A stretch of 64,000 bases of DNA from Streptomyces eurocidicus (GTDB lineage: Bacteria > Actinomycetota > Actinomycetes > Streptomycetales > Streptomycetaceae): NCBI RefSeq assembly GCF_002891295.1, contig NZ_LGUI01000013.1, positions 62,001-126,000 on the forward strand, written 5' to 3'. The notes below the pieces were generated by a model. That model had not been told where the DNA came from and did no database searches. It saw only the letters and a program-made list of their open reading frames with translations. Both the position numbers and the translations under genes were made by a program. This document shows, one piece after another, positions 1 through 9,601 of this stretch (position 1 is the stretch's first letter; every line of letters starts with the position of its first letter).

Positions 1-427
1 GGCGCCGCTCCAGGCCCCTGCGCAGCAGCGCCCGGGTCGGCGGGAAGAGGCAGAGCAGGCCGGCGGCGTCGGAGAGCAGGCCCGGCAGGATGATCAGCAG
101 TCCGCCGAGCATCGTCAGGCCGTTGCCCCCGCCCTCCGGCGCGGACTCGGTCACCGCGCCGCCCGGCTGGAGCGAGACGGTGAGCCGCTTCCAGGCCCGC
201 CGGCCGGCCCGCTTGATCACATAGGACCCGGCGATCACGCCGCCGACGAGCAGGGCGAGGACGGTCAGTCCGCCCGCCGCGTCGGCGACCAGGGTCAGCA
301 GCCAGATCTCCAGCACGGCCCAGATCGCCACGCCCAGCGGCACGAGCTTGCGGGCGCGTCCGCCGCGCCGGGGCGACCGGCCGTCCGTGGGCTGGTGGGA
401 GGGCTGCCGAGGTGCTCCGAACGTCAT
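1..427 (-). CDS. fxsA: FxsA family membrane protein (partial)
   Basis: Partial at the left edge: about 142 codons are visible and the C-terminus lies outside the window. Read from the ATG at 427, a basic, proline-rich N-terminus of about 28 residues precedes hydrophobic segments at about 29-72 (containing LGVAIWAVLEIWLL and LALLVGGVIAGSYV) and about 101-130 (MLGGLLIILPGLLSDAAGLL). The GLLIILPGLLSD motif followed by LFPPTRALLRRGL is the FxsA signature. The family is an inner-membrane protein known in E. coli for relieving F-plasmid exclusion of phage T7; its role in actinobacteria is unknown. It is the last gene before the ppm-lnt pair on the same strand, separated by about 87 bp. The family call is firm; the function is not. 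Confidence 0.85.
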   Translation of the reverse strand, partial: MTFGAPRQPSHQPTDGRSPRRGGRARKLVPLGVAIWAVLEIWLLTLVADAAGGLTVLALLVGGVIAGSYVIKRAGRRAWKRLTVSLQPGGAVTESAPEGGGNGLTMLGGLLIILPGLLSDAAGLLCLFPPTRALLRRGLERR

Positions 428-513
428 GCCTCAAGTGTGCCTGGACCACGGCGGAACCCGGGTCCGGTACTTATGGGCCGCTTACGGCCGGACCGCTCGC
501 GGCCCCCTCCCGG

Positions 514-1275
514 CTACTTGTTGCCGAGGACCTTGCCGACCCGTGAGCCGACGCCCCAGGACGTGACCCGCCACAGCGCCTCCGCGACGATGTCCCGGCT
601 CATCTTGCTGTCGCCCAGCTCCCGCTCGACGAACGTGATGGGCACCTCCACCACGTGGAAGCCGGCCTTGACCGCGCGCCAGGCCAGGTCGACCTGGAAG
701 CAGTAGCCCTGCGAGGCGACCTCCTCCATGCCCAGGCCCTCCAGGGTCTCCCGGCGGAACGCCCGGAAACCGCCGGTGACGTCGCGGATCGGCACGTCCA
801 GCAGCAGCCGGGAGTAGGTCGAGCCGCCCCGGGAGAGGATCTCCCGGGACTTCGGCCAGTTCACCACCCGGCCGCCGGGCACCCAGCGGGAGCCCAGCAC
901 CAGGTCCGCGCCCTTGAGGGCGGTGAGCAGCCGCGGCAGCTCCTCGGGCTGGTGGGAGCCGTCGGCGTCCATCTCCACGAGGACGCCGTAGTCGTTGTCG
1001 AGGCCCCAGCGGAAGCCGGCCAGATAGGCGGCGCCGAGCCCCTCCTTGCCCTTGCGGTGCAGCACCTTGACCTGGTCGTCGTCGCCCGCCAGCTCGTCGG
1101 CCAGCTTGCCGGTGCCGTCGGGGCTGTTGTCGTCCGCGACGAGGACGTGCGCCTCCGGTACCGCCGACCGCACCCGGGCGACGATGGACTTGATGTTCTC
1201 CGCCTCGTTGTAGGTCGGAATGATCACCAAGGTCCTGCCGAGCGGACCGAATCTCCGCTGACCACCGTCGTTCAC
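514..1275 (-). CDS. ppm1: Polyprenol monophosphomannose synthase (GT2)
   Basis: Predicted to transfer mannose from GDP-mannose to polyprenyl phosphate at the membrane, making the donor for protein O-mannosylation. The 253-aa product has a single GT2 domain: VIIPTYNEAENI near residue 14, the nucleotide-binding DDNSPDGT, the metal-binding DADGSHQPEEL and the VLGSRWVPGG loop. There is no C-terminal membrane domain, as is usual for bacterial Dpm1-type enzymes. The GTG start at 1275 overlaps the lnt stop in GTGA and lies behind GGAGAAGGGG, so translation is coupled to lnt. In mycobacteria the two activities are one protein (Ppm1 with Lnt and Ppm domains); here they are two overlapping genes. A longer frame to 1371 is open but would run into lnt. 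Confident. Confidence 0.93.
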   Translation of the reverse strand: MNDGGQRRFGPLGRTLVIIPTYNEAENIKSIVARVRSAVPEAHVLVADDNSPDGTGKLADELAGDDDQVKVLHRKGKEGLGAAYLAGFRWGLDNDYGVLVEMDADGSHQPEELPRLLTALKGADLVLGSRWVPGGRVVNWPKSREILSRGGSTYSRLLLDVPIRDVTGGFRAFRRETLEGLGMEEVASQGYCFQVDLAWRAVKAGFHVVEVPITFVERELGDSKMSRDIVAEALWRVTSWGVGSRVGKVLGNK

Positions 1276-2981
1276 TGCTGCCCCTTCTCCTTCACGTCTC
1301 GCCTGTGTCCCCGACGGCCGATCAGGAACGCGGCCGCGCAGGACAGAAGGCCCACCATAGCGAGCGCCCATTCGGGGCCCGCACCCACTCGGTCGGCGAC
1401 GGTGGCGCCGTCCCGCAGCGGGATGCGCGCCTGGATGACATCCCGGGTGAATTCCTCGCTCCGCTGGAGCACCTCGCCGTCGGGCGCGACCACGGCGCTG
1501 ATGCCGCTGGTGGCCACCGTGACGACGGACCGGCCGTGCTCGACGGCCCGCAGCCGGGACATGGCGAGCTGCTGCTCGGGCTGGCCGGTGCGGCCGTACG
1601 TGGCGTTGTTGGTCTGGACGACCAGGGCGCGCGCGCCGGCCGTCACGGTGTCGCGGACGATCTCGTCGTAGGCCACCTCGAAGCAGATGACGTCGCCGAG
1701 CCGGGCCGGGCCGACCTGGAGCACCCCGGTGTGGTCGCCGGGGTAGAAGTCGCGCTGGACGCGCTGGAGGCGGGTGATGACCTTGCTGAGCTGGTCCCGG
1801 AAGGGGACGTACTCGCCGAAGGGCACGGGGTGCTGCTTGGTGTAGGAGGCGCCGGGTCCGGTCCTCGGGTCCCAGACGATGCCGTTGTTGTCGACGTAGC
1901 CGCTCTTGCCGGGGTGGTCGACGAGGGCGCCGACCAGGACCGGGACGCCGACCGCCTTGACGGCCTCCTCGATGCGGGCGTACGCCTGCCCGTACCGGAA
2001 GGGGTCCAGGTCGGAGGAGTTCTCCGGCCAGATCACCAGGTCGGGCTTGCGGGCACGGCCCTCCTTGATGTCCTTCGCCAGCGCGAGGGTGGCGTCGACA
2101 TGGTTGTCGAGGATCATCATCGGGCGGCCCAGGAAGTCCATCCCCGGGTTCTGGACGTTGCCCTGGACCAGTGCGACGTCGACGGTGTCGTCCGCCCCGG
2201 TGGGGACGGGCACGGCGTAGCCGGCGAGCACCACGGCGGCGGCCAGGGCCAGGGCCTCCACACCGGGCAGCGCCGCCCGGACGGTGCCGGGGCCGCGGCC
2301 GGGTGCCTCGGGGTCCTCAGGAGTCGCGGAGCCGCCGAGGGCGCGCGGCCTGACCAGGGCGGCCACCGCGAAGGCCAGGAGCCCGCCCGCGAGGGCGACG
2401 GCGAAGGTGACCAGCGGGGCGCCGCCGAGGGCGGCGAGCGGGGTGAGGGGCGAGGCGGTGTTGGCGAAGGCCAGCCGCCCCCAGGGGAAGCCGCCGAACG
2501 GCAGCCGGTCCCGCGCCAGCTCCTCGGCCACCCACAGGCACGCGCCCCACAGCGGCCACGCGGGCAGCCGGGAGACGAGGGCCAGGCCCGCGCCGAGCAC
2601 GGCGAGGAACAGCGCCTCGATGACGGAGAGGCCGACGACGGCGTCGTAGCCGACCACCCGCAGCCAGCGCAGCAGGACGAAGAAGAACGGCAGCCCGAGG
2701 GCGAAGCCCGTCCAGGCGCCCTGCCGAAGGGTGCGCCCGCGCGTGAGCAGGGCCAGGGCCGCGACCGCGAGCCCCGACAGCGGCCACAGGTCGTACGGCG
2801 GGAAGGACAGCGCGAGCGCGAGGCCCGCGAGCACCGCGAGCCCGGTCCGGGGCGCCTCACGGCGCACGAGCCGGCCGAAGCGGGTGATGCGGGAGGGACT
2901 CGGGGGGCGCGGGGCGTCGGGCGCGGCCTCGCCGACGGGCGCGGACATGTCGTCGGCGGTGGTTTCGGGACCCGGGGGCAC
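1272..2981 (-). CDS. lnt: Apolipoprotein N-acyltransferase
   Basis: Third enzyme of lipoprotein maturation: N-acylates the diacylglyceryl cysteine of secreted lipoproteins at the outer face of the membrane. The 569-aa product has a cytoplasmic N-terminus, six or so membrane helices (about 45-260, including LAVLAGLALALSFPPYDLWP) and an extracytoplasmic nitrilase domain. Its catalytic triad is visible: Glu in VIWPENSS, Lys in YTKQHPVPFGEYVPF and Cys in DVICFEVAYDE. The GTG at 2981 is chosen because CAGGAAGG lies 6 nt upstream; an ATG at 2948 is the alternative. The open frame to 3362 has no RBS or family homology. It overlaps ppm by four bases, forming the operon lnt-ppm. Confidence 0.92.
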   Translation of the reverse strand: MPPGPETTADDMSAPVGEAAPDAPRPPSPSRITRFGRLVRREAPRTGLAVLAGLALALSFPPYDLWPLSGLAVAALALLTRGRTLRQGAWTGFALGLPFFFVLLRWLRVVGYDAVVGLSVIEALFLAVLGAGLALVSRLPAWPLWGACLWVAEELARDRLPFGGFPWGRLAFANTASPLTPLAALGGAPLVTFAVALAGGLLAFAVAALVRPRALGGSATPEDPEAPGRGPGTVRAALPGVEALALAAAVVLAGYAVPVPTGADDTVDVALVQGNVQNPGMDFLGRPMMILDNHVDATLALAKDIKEGRARKPDLVIWPENSSDLDPFRYGQAYARIEEAVKAVGVPVLVGALVDHPGKSGYVDNNGIVWDPRTGPGASYTKQHPVPFGEYVPFRDQLSKVITRLQRVQRDFYPGDHTGVLQVGPARLGDVICFEVAYDEIVRDTVTAGARALVVQTNNATYGRTGQPEQQLAMSRLRAVEHGRSVVTVATSGISAVVAPDGEVLQRSEEFTRDVIQARIPLRDGATVADRVGAGPEWALAMVGLLSCAAAFLIGRRGHRRDVKEKGQQ

Positions 2982-3481
2982 GGTCGCGCCTTCCTGAAGC
3001 TGAGCGGTGATGAGCCGACCGTACAACGCTCCGGGGGCCCTCCGGAGGCTGGGCTCGGGTAAGTGCGCCCCCGCGCGCGAGGGGCGAATGGGGGCCCGGC
3101 GTCCTTCGGGCCGACCTGGGACCCGCTGGCTGCGGGTCGGCCTAGAGCCGTTGTCTACTGAACGTCCGGGCCCCACCCGGGTCGCACCTGCCGGCCTGGC
3201 GGAACCTTCCCTCGCCCCCGTGCGCTGGACCTGGCTGCCAGTGGCAGCGCGCCTCTCCGGCGCACCGCCCCATGGCCCAGCGGCGTTCGACGACTGTGTG
3301 GAGGTTCCCCGGCCGGACGTCCTGTGGTGGACGACGCCGAACCTACCCGCCGCCGACCGCACCCTGTCAACACCGCCACGACCTGGGCATATGCCCTAAA
3401 TCAGCAGGTCAGTACGGCGAGTGATCACGCGCGGCGACAGGCCGACGGCACGTCGTTCGGCGGTACGCGGCGCGCGCCGTC
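2982..3481. other. Intergenic: long lnt leader, possible structured RNA
   Basis: Five hundred bases without a convincing gene; several short frames are open but none has an RBS or recognisable sequence. A promoter-like pair for lnt lies at 3340-3370, so the lnt transcript would carry a leader of about 350 nt. Within it, 3109-3142 can fold: GGCCG pairs with CGGCC around an inner ACCCGC/GCGGGT stem with a 5-base loop. Whether this is regulatory is unknown. Confidence 0.4.
3340..3370 (-). promoter_or_regulatory. Candidate sigma-HrdB promoter for lnt-ppm
   Basis: On the minus strand TTGACA (plus 3365-3370) is followed after 19 nt by TAGGTT (plus 3340-3345). The -35 is a perfect match and the -10 a good match to the vegetative Streptomyces consensus; the spacer is one longer than ideal (GTAGGT gives 18). 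It points toward lnt. Confidence 0.45.
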
Positions 3482-5143
3482 TCACTCGTTCGGACCCCCG
3501 TGCGCCGAATACACCGTGCGGCCGCCCACGACTGTGCTGAGGCATACCGGGAGCGGAGTGCCGGGCGTGAGGTCGGGCAGGCCGGGCGTGCCGGAGCGCG
3601 GGTCCGTGGACCAGCTGGCGACGCGGTGGTCCGGCACCTGTACGACGAGGTCACCGGACTCCCAGACCGCGTAGTCGGCGGGCGCCCCGGGCACCAGGAC
3701 GCCCGCGTCGTCCCGGCCGACGGCCCGCCAGCCGCCGCGGGTGTGGGCGGTGAAGGCGGCCCGTACGGAGATCCGGTGCCCGGGGGTGCGGTGGAAGGCG
3801 GCGGCGCGGACGGTCCCCCACGGGTCGAGCGGGGTGACCGGGCTGTCCGAGCCGAGGGCGAGCGGCACACCGGCGCGCAGCAGGGCCGCGTACGGGTTGA
3901 GGGTACGGGCCCGCTCCACGCCCAGGCGCTGGGCGTACAGGGCCTCGTCGCCGCCCCAGGCGGCGTCGAAGGCGGGCTGGACGGAGGCGGTGAGGGCGAG
4001 CTCGGCGAAGCCGGCGATGTGCTCGGGGGTGAGCATCTCGGCGTGCTCGACGCGGTGCCGGGCGGCGCGGACGCGGGCGAGCCCGAGCTTGTCCGCGGCG
4101 GCCCGTACGCCCTCGACGACGGCGGTGAGGGCGGCGTCGCCGATGGCGTGGAAGCCGGCCTGGAGGCCCGCCTCGGTGCAGGCGGCGACGTGGGCGGCGA
4201 CGGCGGCGGCGTCGAGGTGGGCGGTGCCGGTGTGGCCGGCGTGCGGGCCGTCGGCGTAGGGCTCGTGCAGACAGGCGGTGTGCGAGCCGAGGGAGCCGTC
4301 GACGAAGAGGTCGCCGGCCGCGCCGATCGCGCCCAGTTCGCGGATCCGGCTCGCCTCGTTCGCGGATGCGATGGCCTCGGCCCAGTAGCCGACGACGCGG
4401 GGGCCGGGGCGGCCGGCCGCGAGGGCCAGCAGGGCGGTGAGGTCGTCGGTGCCGGAGATCTCCGGTCCGGCGCACTCGTGGAGGGAGCCGATGCCGAGCG
4501 AGGCGGCGCGGTCGAGGGCCGCGGCCTGCGCCTCGGCGCGCTGGCCGGGGGTGAGGCCGGCGTACGCGGCGGCCCGCACGGCGTGGTGCGCGTCACCGGT
4601 CAGCGGGGCGTCCAGCACCTGCCCGGGCAGCCCGGAGACGGCGGGGACCAGCTCGATCAGGGCGGTGGTGACGACGGCGGAGTGGACGTCGGCGCGCGTG
4701 AGGTAGAGCGGGCGGCCGCCGGTGGCCTCGTCGAGGTCGCGGCGGGACGGGGGCCTGCGCTCGGGCCAGGCGCTGGCGTCCCAGCCGTGGCCGAGCAGCA
4801 CCCGGTCGGCGGGCCGGGCGGCCGCGTGGGCCCGGACGCGCGCCAGCGCGTCGGCGAGGGTGGGGACGCCGGTGAGGTCCAGGCCGGTGAGGGCGAGGCC
4901 GGTGGCGGTGGTGTGCACATGTGCGTCGGTGAACGCCGGGGTGACGAGCGCGCCGTCGAGGTCCACGACCTCGTCCACGCCGTCGGCGAAGGAGTCCGCC
5001 GCGCCTTCGGAGCCGACCCAGGCGACGCCGCCGCGCTCGACGACCATCGCGGTGGCGAAGGGGTCGGCGGGGCTGTGGACGGTGCCGTTGCGCAGCAGGA
5101 CGGTTCGGGGTTCGTGGCCGGGCATGTCGGGGCGCTCACTCAT
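3482..5143 (-). CDS. Amidohydrolase family 3 (YtcJ-like)
   Basis: Metal-dependent hydrolase of the amidohydrolase superfamily, YtcJ/Amidohydro_3 branch; the substrate cannot be predicted, though the family hydrolyses N-acyl or amide bonds of small molecules. The 553-aa product shows an N-terminal beta-sandwich strand set, then the metal site HVH in AFTDAHVHTTATG near residue 77, later histidines in GFHAIGDAAL and HRVEHAEML, and the aspartate in LALGSDSPVTPLDPW. Length fits the family (about 540 aa). No signal peptide, so cytoplasmic. It is monocistronic and followed in the opposite sense of reading by the long lnt leader. The start at 5143 is the only ATG near a usable upstream region. Family call firm, substrate unknown. 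Confidence 0.88.
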   Translation of the reverse strand: MSERPDMPGHEPRTVLLRNGTVHSPADPFATAMVVERGGVAWVGSEGAADSFADGVDEVVDLDGALVTPAFTDAHVHTTATGLALTGLDLTGVPTLADALARVRAHAAARPADRVLLGHGWDASAWPERRPPSRRDLDEATGGRPLYLTRADVHSAVVTTALIELVPAVSGLPGQVLDAPLTGDAHHAVRAAAYAGLTPGQRAEAQAAALDRAASLGIGSLHECAGPEISGTDDLTALLALAAGRPGPRVVGYWAEAIASANEASRIRELGAIGAAGDLFVDGSLGSHTACLHEPYADGPHAGHTGTAHLDAAAVAAHVAACTEAGLQAGFHAIGDAALTAVVEGVRAAADKLGLARVRAARHRVEHAEMLTPEHIAGFAELALTASVQPAFDAAWGGDEALYAQRLGVERARTLNPYAALLRAGVPLALGSDSPVTPLDPWGTVRAAAFHRTPGHRISVRAAFTAHTRGGWRAVGRDDAGVLVPGAPADYAVWESGDLVVQVPDHRVASWSTDPRSGTPGLPDLTPGTPLPVCLSTVVGGRTVYSAHGGPNE

Positions 5144-5270
5144 GGGTTCAGTCTGACCCCCGTGCCGTGCCCCGCCGTCACCGGGGGCGGGCCGCCGCGC
5201 CGGTTCCGGCCACGGCGGGTCCGAGAACGCCTCGCGGACCGGACGGCGCGCCCCGGGGAGGCGGCGGGGG

Positions 5271-5723
5271 TCACCCCACGCGCGGCGGGCGGGCCTCGTA
5301 CGGCGTGGACAGGACGATCGTCGTGCGCGTCGAGACCCCGGCCAGCGAGCGGATGTGCGCCAGCAGGTGCTCCAGCTCCAGCGGCGTGGCCACCCGGACC
5401 TTGAGGATGTAGTTCTCGTCGCCCGCGACGCTGTGGCACGCCTCGATCTCGGGGATCTCGGCGAGCCGGTCCGCGATGTCGTCCGGGGCGCTGGGGTCGA
5501 AGGGCTTCACCGAGATGAACGCGGTCAGGGGCAGCCCGACGGCCTCGGGGTCGACCACGGCCGCGTAACCGCGGATGACACCGCGCTGTTCGAGCCGGCG
5601 CACGCGCTGGTGCACCGCCGAGGTGGACAGGCCCGTGGCCTTCCCCAAGTCGGTGTAGCTCATCCGCCCGTCCTTGACGAGCAGCTCCACGATTTCTCTG
5701 TCCAGCTCCTCCACGCGGATCAA
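5271..5723 (-). CDS. Lrp/AsnC family transcriptional regulator
   Basis: A 150-aa feast/famine regulator, the usual length. The N-terminal winged helix-turn-helix is at about 8-60 (LDREIVELLVKDGRMSYTDL then TGLSTSAVHQRVRRLEQRGV) and the ligand-binding RAM domain at about 70-145 (AFISVKPFDP, EACHSVAGDENYILKVR). Such proteins form octameric discs and respond to amino acids. It sits upstream of and on the same strand as the amidohydrolase with a 127-bp gap. Divergent from the small gene at 5911, so it may control that or the amidohydrolase; this is inference. Start ATG at 5723. Confidence 0.92.
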   Translation of the reverse strand: MIRVEELDREIVELLVKDGRMSYTDLGKATGLSTSAVHQRVRRLEQRGVIRGYAAVVDPEAVGLPLTAFISVKPFDPSAPDDIADRLAEIPEIEACHSVAGDENYILKVRVATPLELEHLLAHIRSLAGVSTRTTIVLSTPYEARPPRVG

Positions 5724-5910
5724 CCTACTGGGTCATGGGCCGCCCGGCACAGTCGGCGGCCCGGACGCCCGCGCGGACCATGTGATGAACAACACGCCTA
5801 TGCACCCGTGTCCTACCGGGTCGGGCGATTACCTGACACGCGACGAGGGAAGTGCTTGCTGTGGTCGAGGCCGAGGTGCCTGACCGGCCCATCCGAGGGG
5901 GAGAAAGAAT

Positions 5911-6282
5911 ATGCCCAGCCTGGAACGCCTCAATGAGGGCGACGGCAGCCTGTACGAGCCTTATGACATCACCGCGATGTTCCGGGTGACGTGCCCGGAC
6001 TGCGCGCGTCCGATCGCGCTGCTCGCGGACGAGGACGTGCTTCCCGAGCACGCCCTGTGCCCGTCGCCGTGGAACCCCTTCGGGCTCACGGTCTGCGCCG
6101 GATCCGGCCGCGCCGTGGAGGAGGCGGCCCCGGTGGCGGAGTCGCTGGACTCCCAGGAGCTCGACACGGCCCTGCTGCTGACGCTGCCGGAGAGCCTGGA
6201 CTGGCGCACCCAGCCCTTCTCCCACATCGGCGGCCCCGGCTCCCGCCCGCTCCGCGTCCCGGAGATGCGGCGCCGCGGCTGA
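5911..6282 (+). CDS. Small conserved-type protein with CxxC motif
   Basis: A 123-aa protein I recognise only as the kind of small hypothetical common in Streptomyces. The ATG follows GAGGGGGAGAAAGAAT, a strong RBS. Residues 25-60 contain VTCPDCARPIALL and two further cysteines (ALCPSP and LTVCAGSG), which could form a zinc ribbon with spacing C-x2-C-x18-C-x11-C. The remainder is acidic (EEAAPVAESLDSQELDTALL) and ends in a basic tail, RVPEMRRRG. There is no signal peptide or membrane segment. It is divergent from the Lrp regulator (188-bp gap), which may regulate it. Function unknown. Confidence 0.75.
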   Translation: MPSLERLNEGDGSLYEPYDITAMFRVTCPDCARPIALLADEDVLPEHALCPSPWNPFGLTVCAGSGRAVEEAAPVAESLDSQELDTALLLTLPESLDWRTQPFSHIGGPGSRPLRVPEMRRRG

Positions 6283-6322
6283 CGCCGCGCCCGGCCGGCG
6301 GGCCCGACGGCCCCGGAGTCCT

Positions 6323-6559
6323 TCATTTGCGGTGGCAGACGAACTGCCTGCTGCCGTCGTCACCGGTCTGGATCACGGCACTCGCGCACCCCTCGGGGCA
6401 ACGGGGCGGCGCGGCGTACGCGCTGCGCCGCCGCTCCGGTGGGTGGACGCAGGCCGGGCAGTACCACAGCGGGGCGTACGGATAGGTGACGTCCCACCAC
6501 ATCGGCTGACGGCAGTGCGGGCACCTGACCAGAGGTGGCGTGCTCCGACCGGCGTTCAT
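6323..6559 (-). CDS. Small zinc-ribbon protein
   Basis: A 78-aa Cys-rich protein with RCPHCRQPMWWDV, WYCPACVHPP and PPRCPEGCAS, that is three CxxC or CxxxC pairs plus a C-terminal FVCHRK, compatible with one or two zinc ribbons. It is convergent with the previous gene, 40 bp apart. I place the start at the ATG at 6559; a GTG at 6586 in the same frame is also possible and neither has a clear RBS. Function unknown. The cysteine pattern and independence from neighbouring frames make it likely to be real. Confidence 0.6.
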   Translation of the reverse strand: MNAGRSTPPLVRCPHCRQPMWWDVTYPYAPLWYCPACVHPPERRRSAYAAPPRCPEGCASAVIQTGDDGSRQFVCHRK

Positions 6560-6655
6560 ACGGGCATCGTCCCGTGCGGGCACCACCGGCGCCCCGGTGC
6601 GGAGCGGTCGTCACCCGATCGGGTGGAATGAGCCGCTCCGCCCTTGCGCCGCCGC

Positions 6656-7828
6656 TCAGCGGGACTCGGGTCCCGCGAGGTGGCGGGCGACGACCATCCG
6701 CTGGATCTGGTTGGTGCCCTCGACGATCTGCAGCACCTTGGCCTCGCGCATATAGCGCTCGACGGGGAAGTCCGCGGTGTAGCCGTAGCCGCCGAGCAGC
6801 TGGACGGCGTCGGTGGTCACGCGCATCGCCGCGTCCGTGCAGAAGAGCTTGGCCATGGCGGCCTGTTTGGAGAAGGGCAGGCCCGCGTCGCGCAGCCGGG
6901 CCGCGGCGAGGTAGAGGGCACGGCCCGCCTCGATCTGGGTGGCCATGTCCGCGAGCATGAAGCGCAGCCCTTGGAAGTCCGCGAGCGGGCGGCCGAACTG
7001 CCGGCGCCCGGCGAGGAAGGCCAGCGCCTCGTCCAGGGCGGCCTGGGCGATGCCGATGGCGCAGGCGGAGATGCCGAGCCGGCCGGAGTCCAGGGCGGAC
7101 AGCGCGATCGCGAAGCCCTGGCCCTCCTCGCCGACGCGGCGCGCGTCGGGCACCCGGACGCCGTCGAAGTGCAGCTGGGCCGTGGGCGAGCCCTTCATGC
7201 CCATCTTCCGCTCCGGCGGCGCCGCCGTGAGGCCCGGCGCGTCGCCGGGCACGAGGAAGGCGGTGATGCCGTGGGCGCCCTCGCCGCCGGTGCGGGCGAG
7301 GACGGTGTAGAAGTCCGCGATCCCGCCATGGGTGATCCACGCCTTGGTGCCCTCGAGGGTCCAGGTGTCGCCGTCGCGGGTGGCACGGGTGCGCAGCGAG
7401 GCCGCGTCGGAGCCGGCGGACGGCTCGGAGAGGCAGTAGGCGCCGAGCAGGCCGCCGCCGAGCATCGCGGGCAGGTGCTCGGCCTGCTGCTCCTTGGTGC
7501 CGTAGCCCGCGAGGGCGTGGCAGGCCAGGGTGTGCACGCTGACCCCGAGGCCGACGGTGAGCCGGGTGGCCGCGAGCTCCTCCAGGACCTGGAGGTAGAC
7601 CTCGTACGGCTGACCGCCGCCGCCGAACTCCTCGGCGTACGGAAGGGCGAGCAGCCCCGCGGTGGAGAGCAGCCGGAAGACCTCGCGGGGGAAGTGGCCC
7701 GCGTCCTCTTCCTCGGCGGCGCGCGGTTCGATCTCGCGCCGCACCAGGTCGCGCACGAGCGCGATCAGGTCCCGGGCTTCCTCGGTGGGCAGCTGACGCT
7801 CCACCGGCTGCGGGCCGTGGTCGGTCAT
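6656..7828 (-). CDS. Acyl-CoA dehydrogenase
   Basis: FAD-dependent alpha,beta-dehydrogenation of an acyl-CoA, passing electrons to ETF; fatty-acid or branched-chain amino-acid degradation. The 390-aa product has the three-domain acyl-CoA dehydrogenase layout: N-terminal helices, the mid beta-domain with AYCLSEPSAGSD and GTKAWITHGG, and the C-terminal helical domain. The usual catalytic glutamate is in KVLQIVEGTNQIQ near residue 372, and an FAD-contacting region includes DAVQLLGGYGYTADFPVERYMR. Length is typical. It stands alone, divergent from the chitinase with a 358-bp intergenic region. Chain-length preference cannot be read from sequence. Confidence 0.93.
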   Translation of the reverse strand: MTDHGPQPVERQLPTEEARDLIALVRDLVRREIEPRAAEEEDAGHFPREVFRLLSTAGLLALPYAEEFGGGGQPYEVYLQVLEELAATRLTVGLGVSVHTLACHALAGYGTKEQQAEHLPAMLGGGLLGAYCLSEPSAGSDAASLRTRATRDGDTWTLEGTKAWITHGGIADFYTVLARTGGEGAHGITAFLVPGDAPGLTAAPPERKMGMKGSPTAQLHFDGVRVPDARRVGEEGQGFAIALSALDSGRLGISACAIGIAQAALDEALAFLAGRRQFGRPLADFQGLRFMLADMATQIEAGRALYLAAARLRDAGLPFSKQAAMAKLFCTDAAMRVTTDAVQLLGGYGYTADFPVERYMREAKVLQIVEGTNQIQRMVVARHLAGPESR

Positions 7829-8056
7829 GGCGGCGCTCTCCTCCCTGTCGGGCGCTGCGACGACGGGCGCGCAAGGGTGTGGCGCCGCCGGCGTGGTGCC
7901 TCAGCCATGATCGCTCGCCGGGTCACGGCACCCGATCACCTGTGGCTGTGGCGGGTTGGAGTATGCCTGATCGGCGGCTTGCCGTCACGGGTTGACAACT
8001 GCCCGGCCGCCCCTGACGAGGCTGTTTCCGGCTTCTGACGGATATGTGAACGCGAT

Positions 8057-8098
8057 TGGTCCGAACCATTGACCGTACTGGTCTAGTCCTTCTACGGT
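8057..8098 (+). promoter_or_regulatory. Chitinase promoter with two 12-bp direct repeats (DasR-type)
   Basis: TTGACC at 8069-8074 and TACGGT at 8093-8098 (18-bp spacer) form a vegetative-type promoter. Two direct repeats flank and overlap the -35: TGGTCCGAACCA at 8057-8068 and TGGTCTAGTCCT at 8079-8090, exactly 22 bp apart. Such repeats are established at Streptomyces chitinase promoters, and ACTGGTCTAGTCC resembles the binding site of DasR, the GlcNAc-responsive repressor. The same arrangement precedes the second chitinase (61411-61452). Confidence 0.8.
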
Positions 8099-8186
8099 TT
8101 CCCCACCGTTAAGCGCGTTCATGCCAAGCATGAGTGCAGGTCACCCCCCAGAATCTCTCCAACTCCCCACCCGGCGAGGAGAAACC

Positions 8187-9485
<1,299 letters not shown>

Positions 9486-9553
9486 CCCACGTCCGCTGAT
9501 GTCCCGGAGGGACACGGCACCCGCGCGTCCCGGAGCGTCCGCCGGGGCACACC

Positions 9554-9593
9554 GGGCGGCGGCCACCGTGACACTTCCCGGTGGCCGCCGCCC
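9554..9593. terminator. Terminator downstream of chitinase
   Basis: Perfect 15-bp arms (9554-9568 and 9579-9593, GGGCGGCGGCCACCG and its complement) around a 10-base loop, starting 68 bp after the chitinase stop. No U-tract, as is common for terminators in this genus. Confidence 0.7.
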
Positions 9594-9601
9594 GCCATTC
9601 C

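Noticed and set aside
3500..5404. Long plus-strand frame opposite the amidohydrolase
   Set aside because: Mirror of the third-position GC bias; no family motif or RBS.
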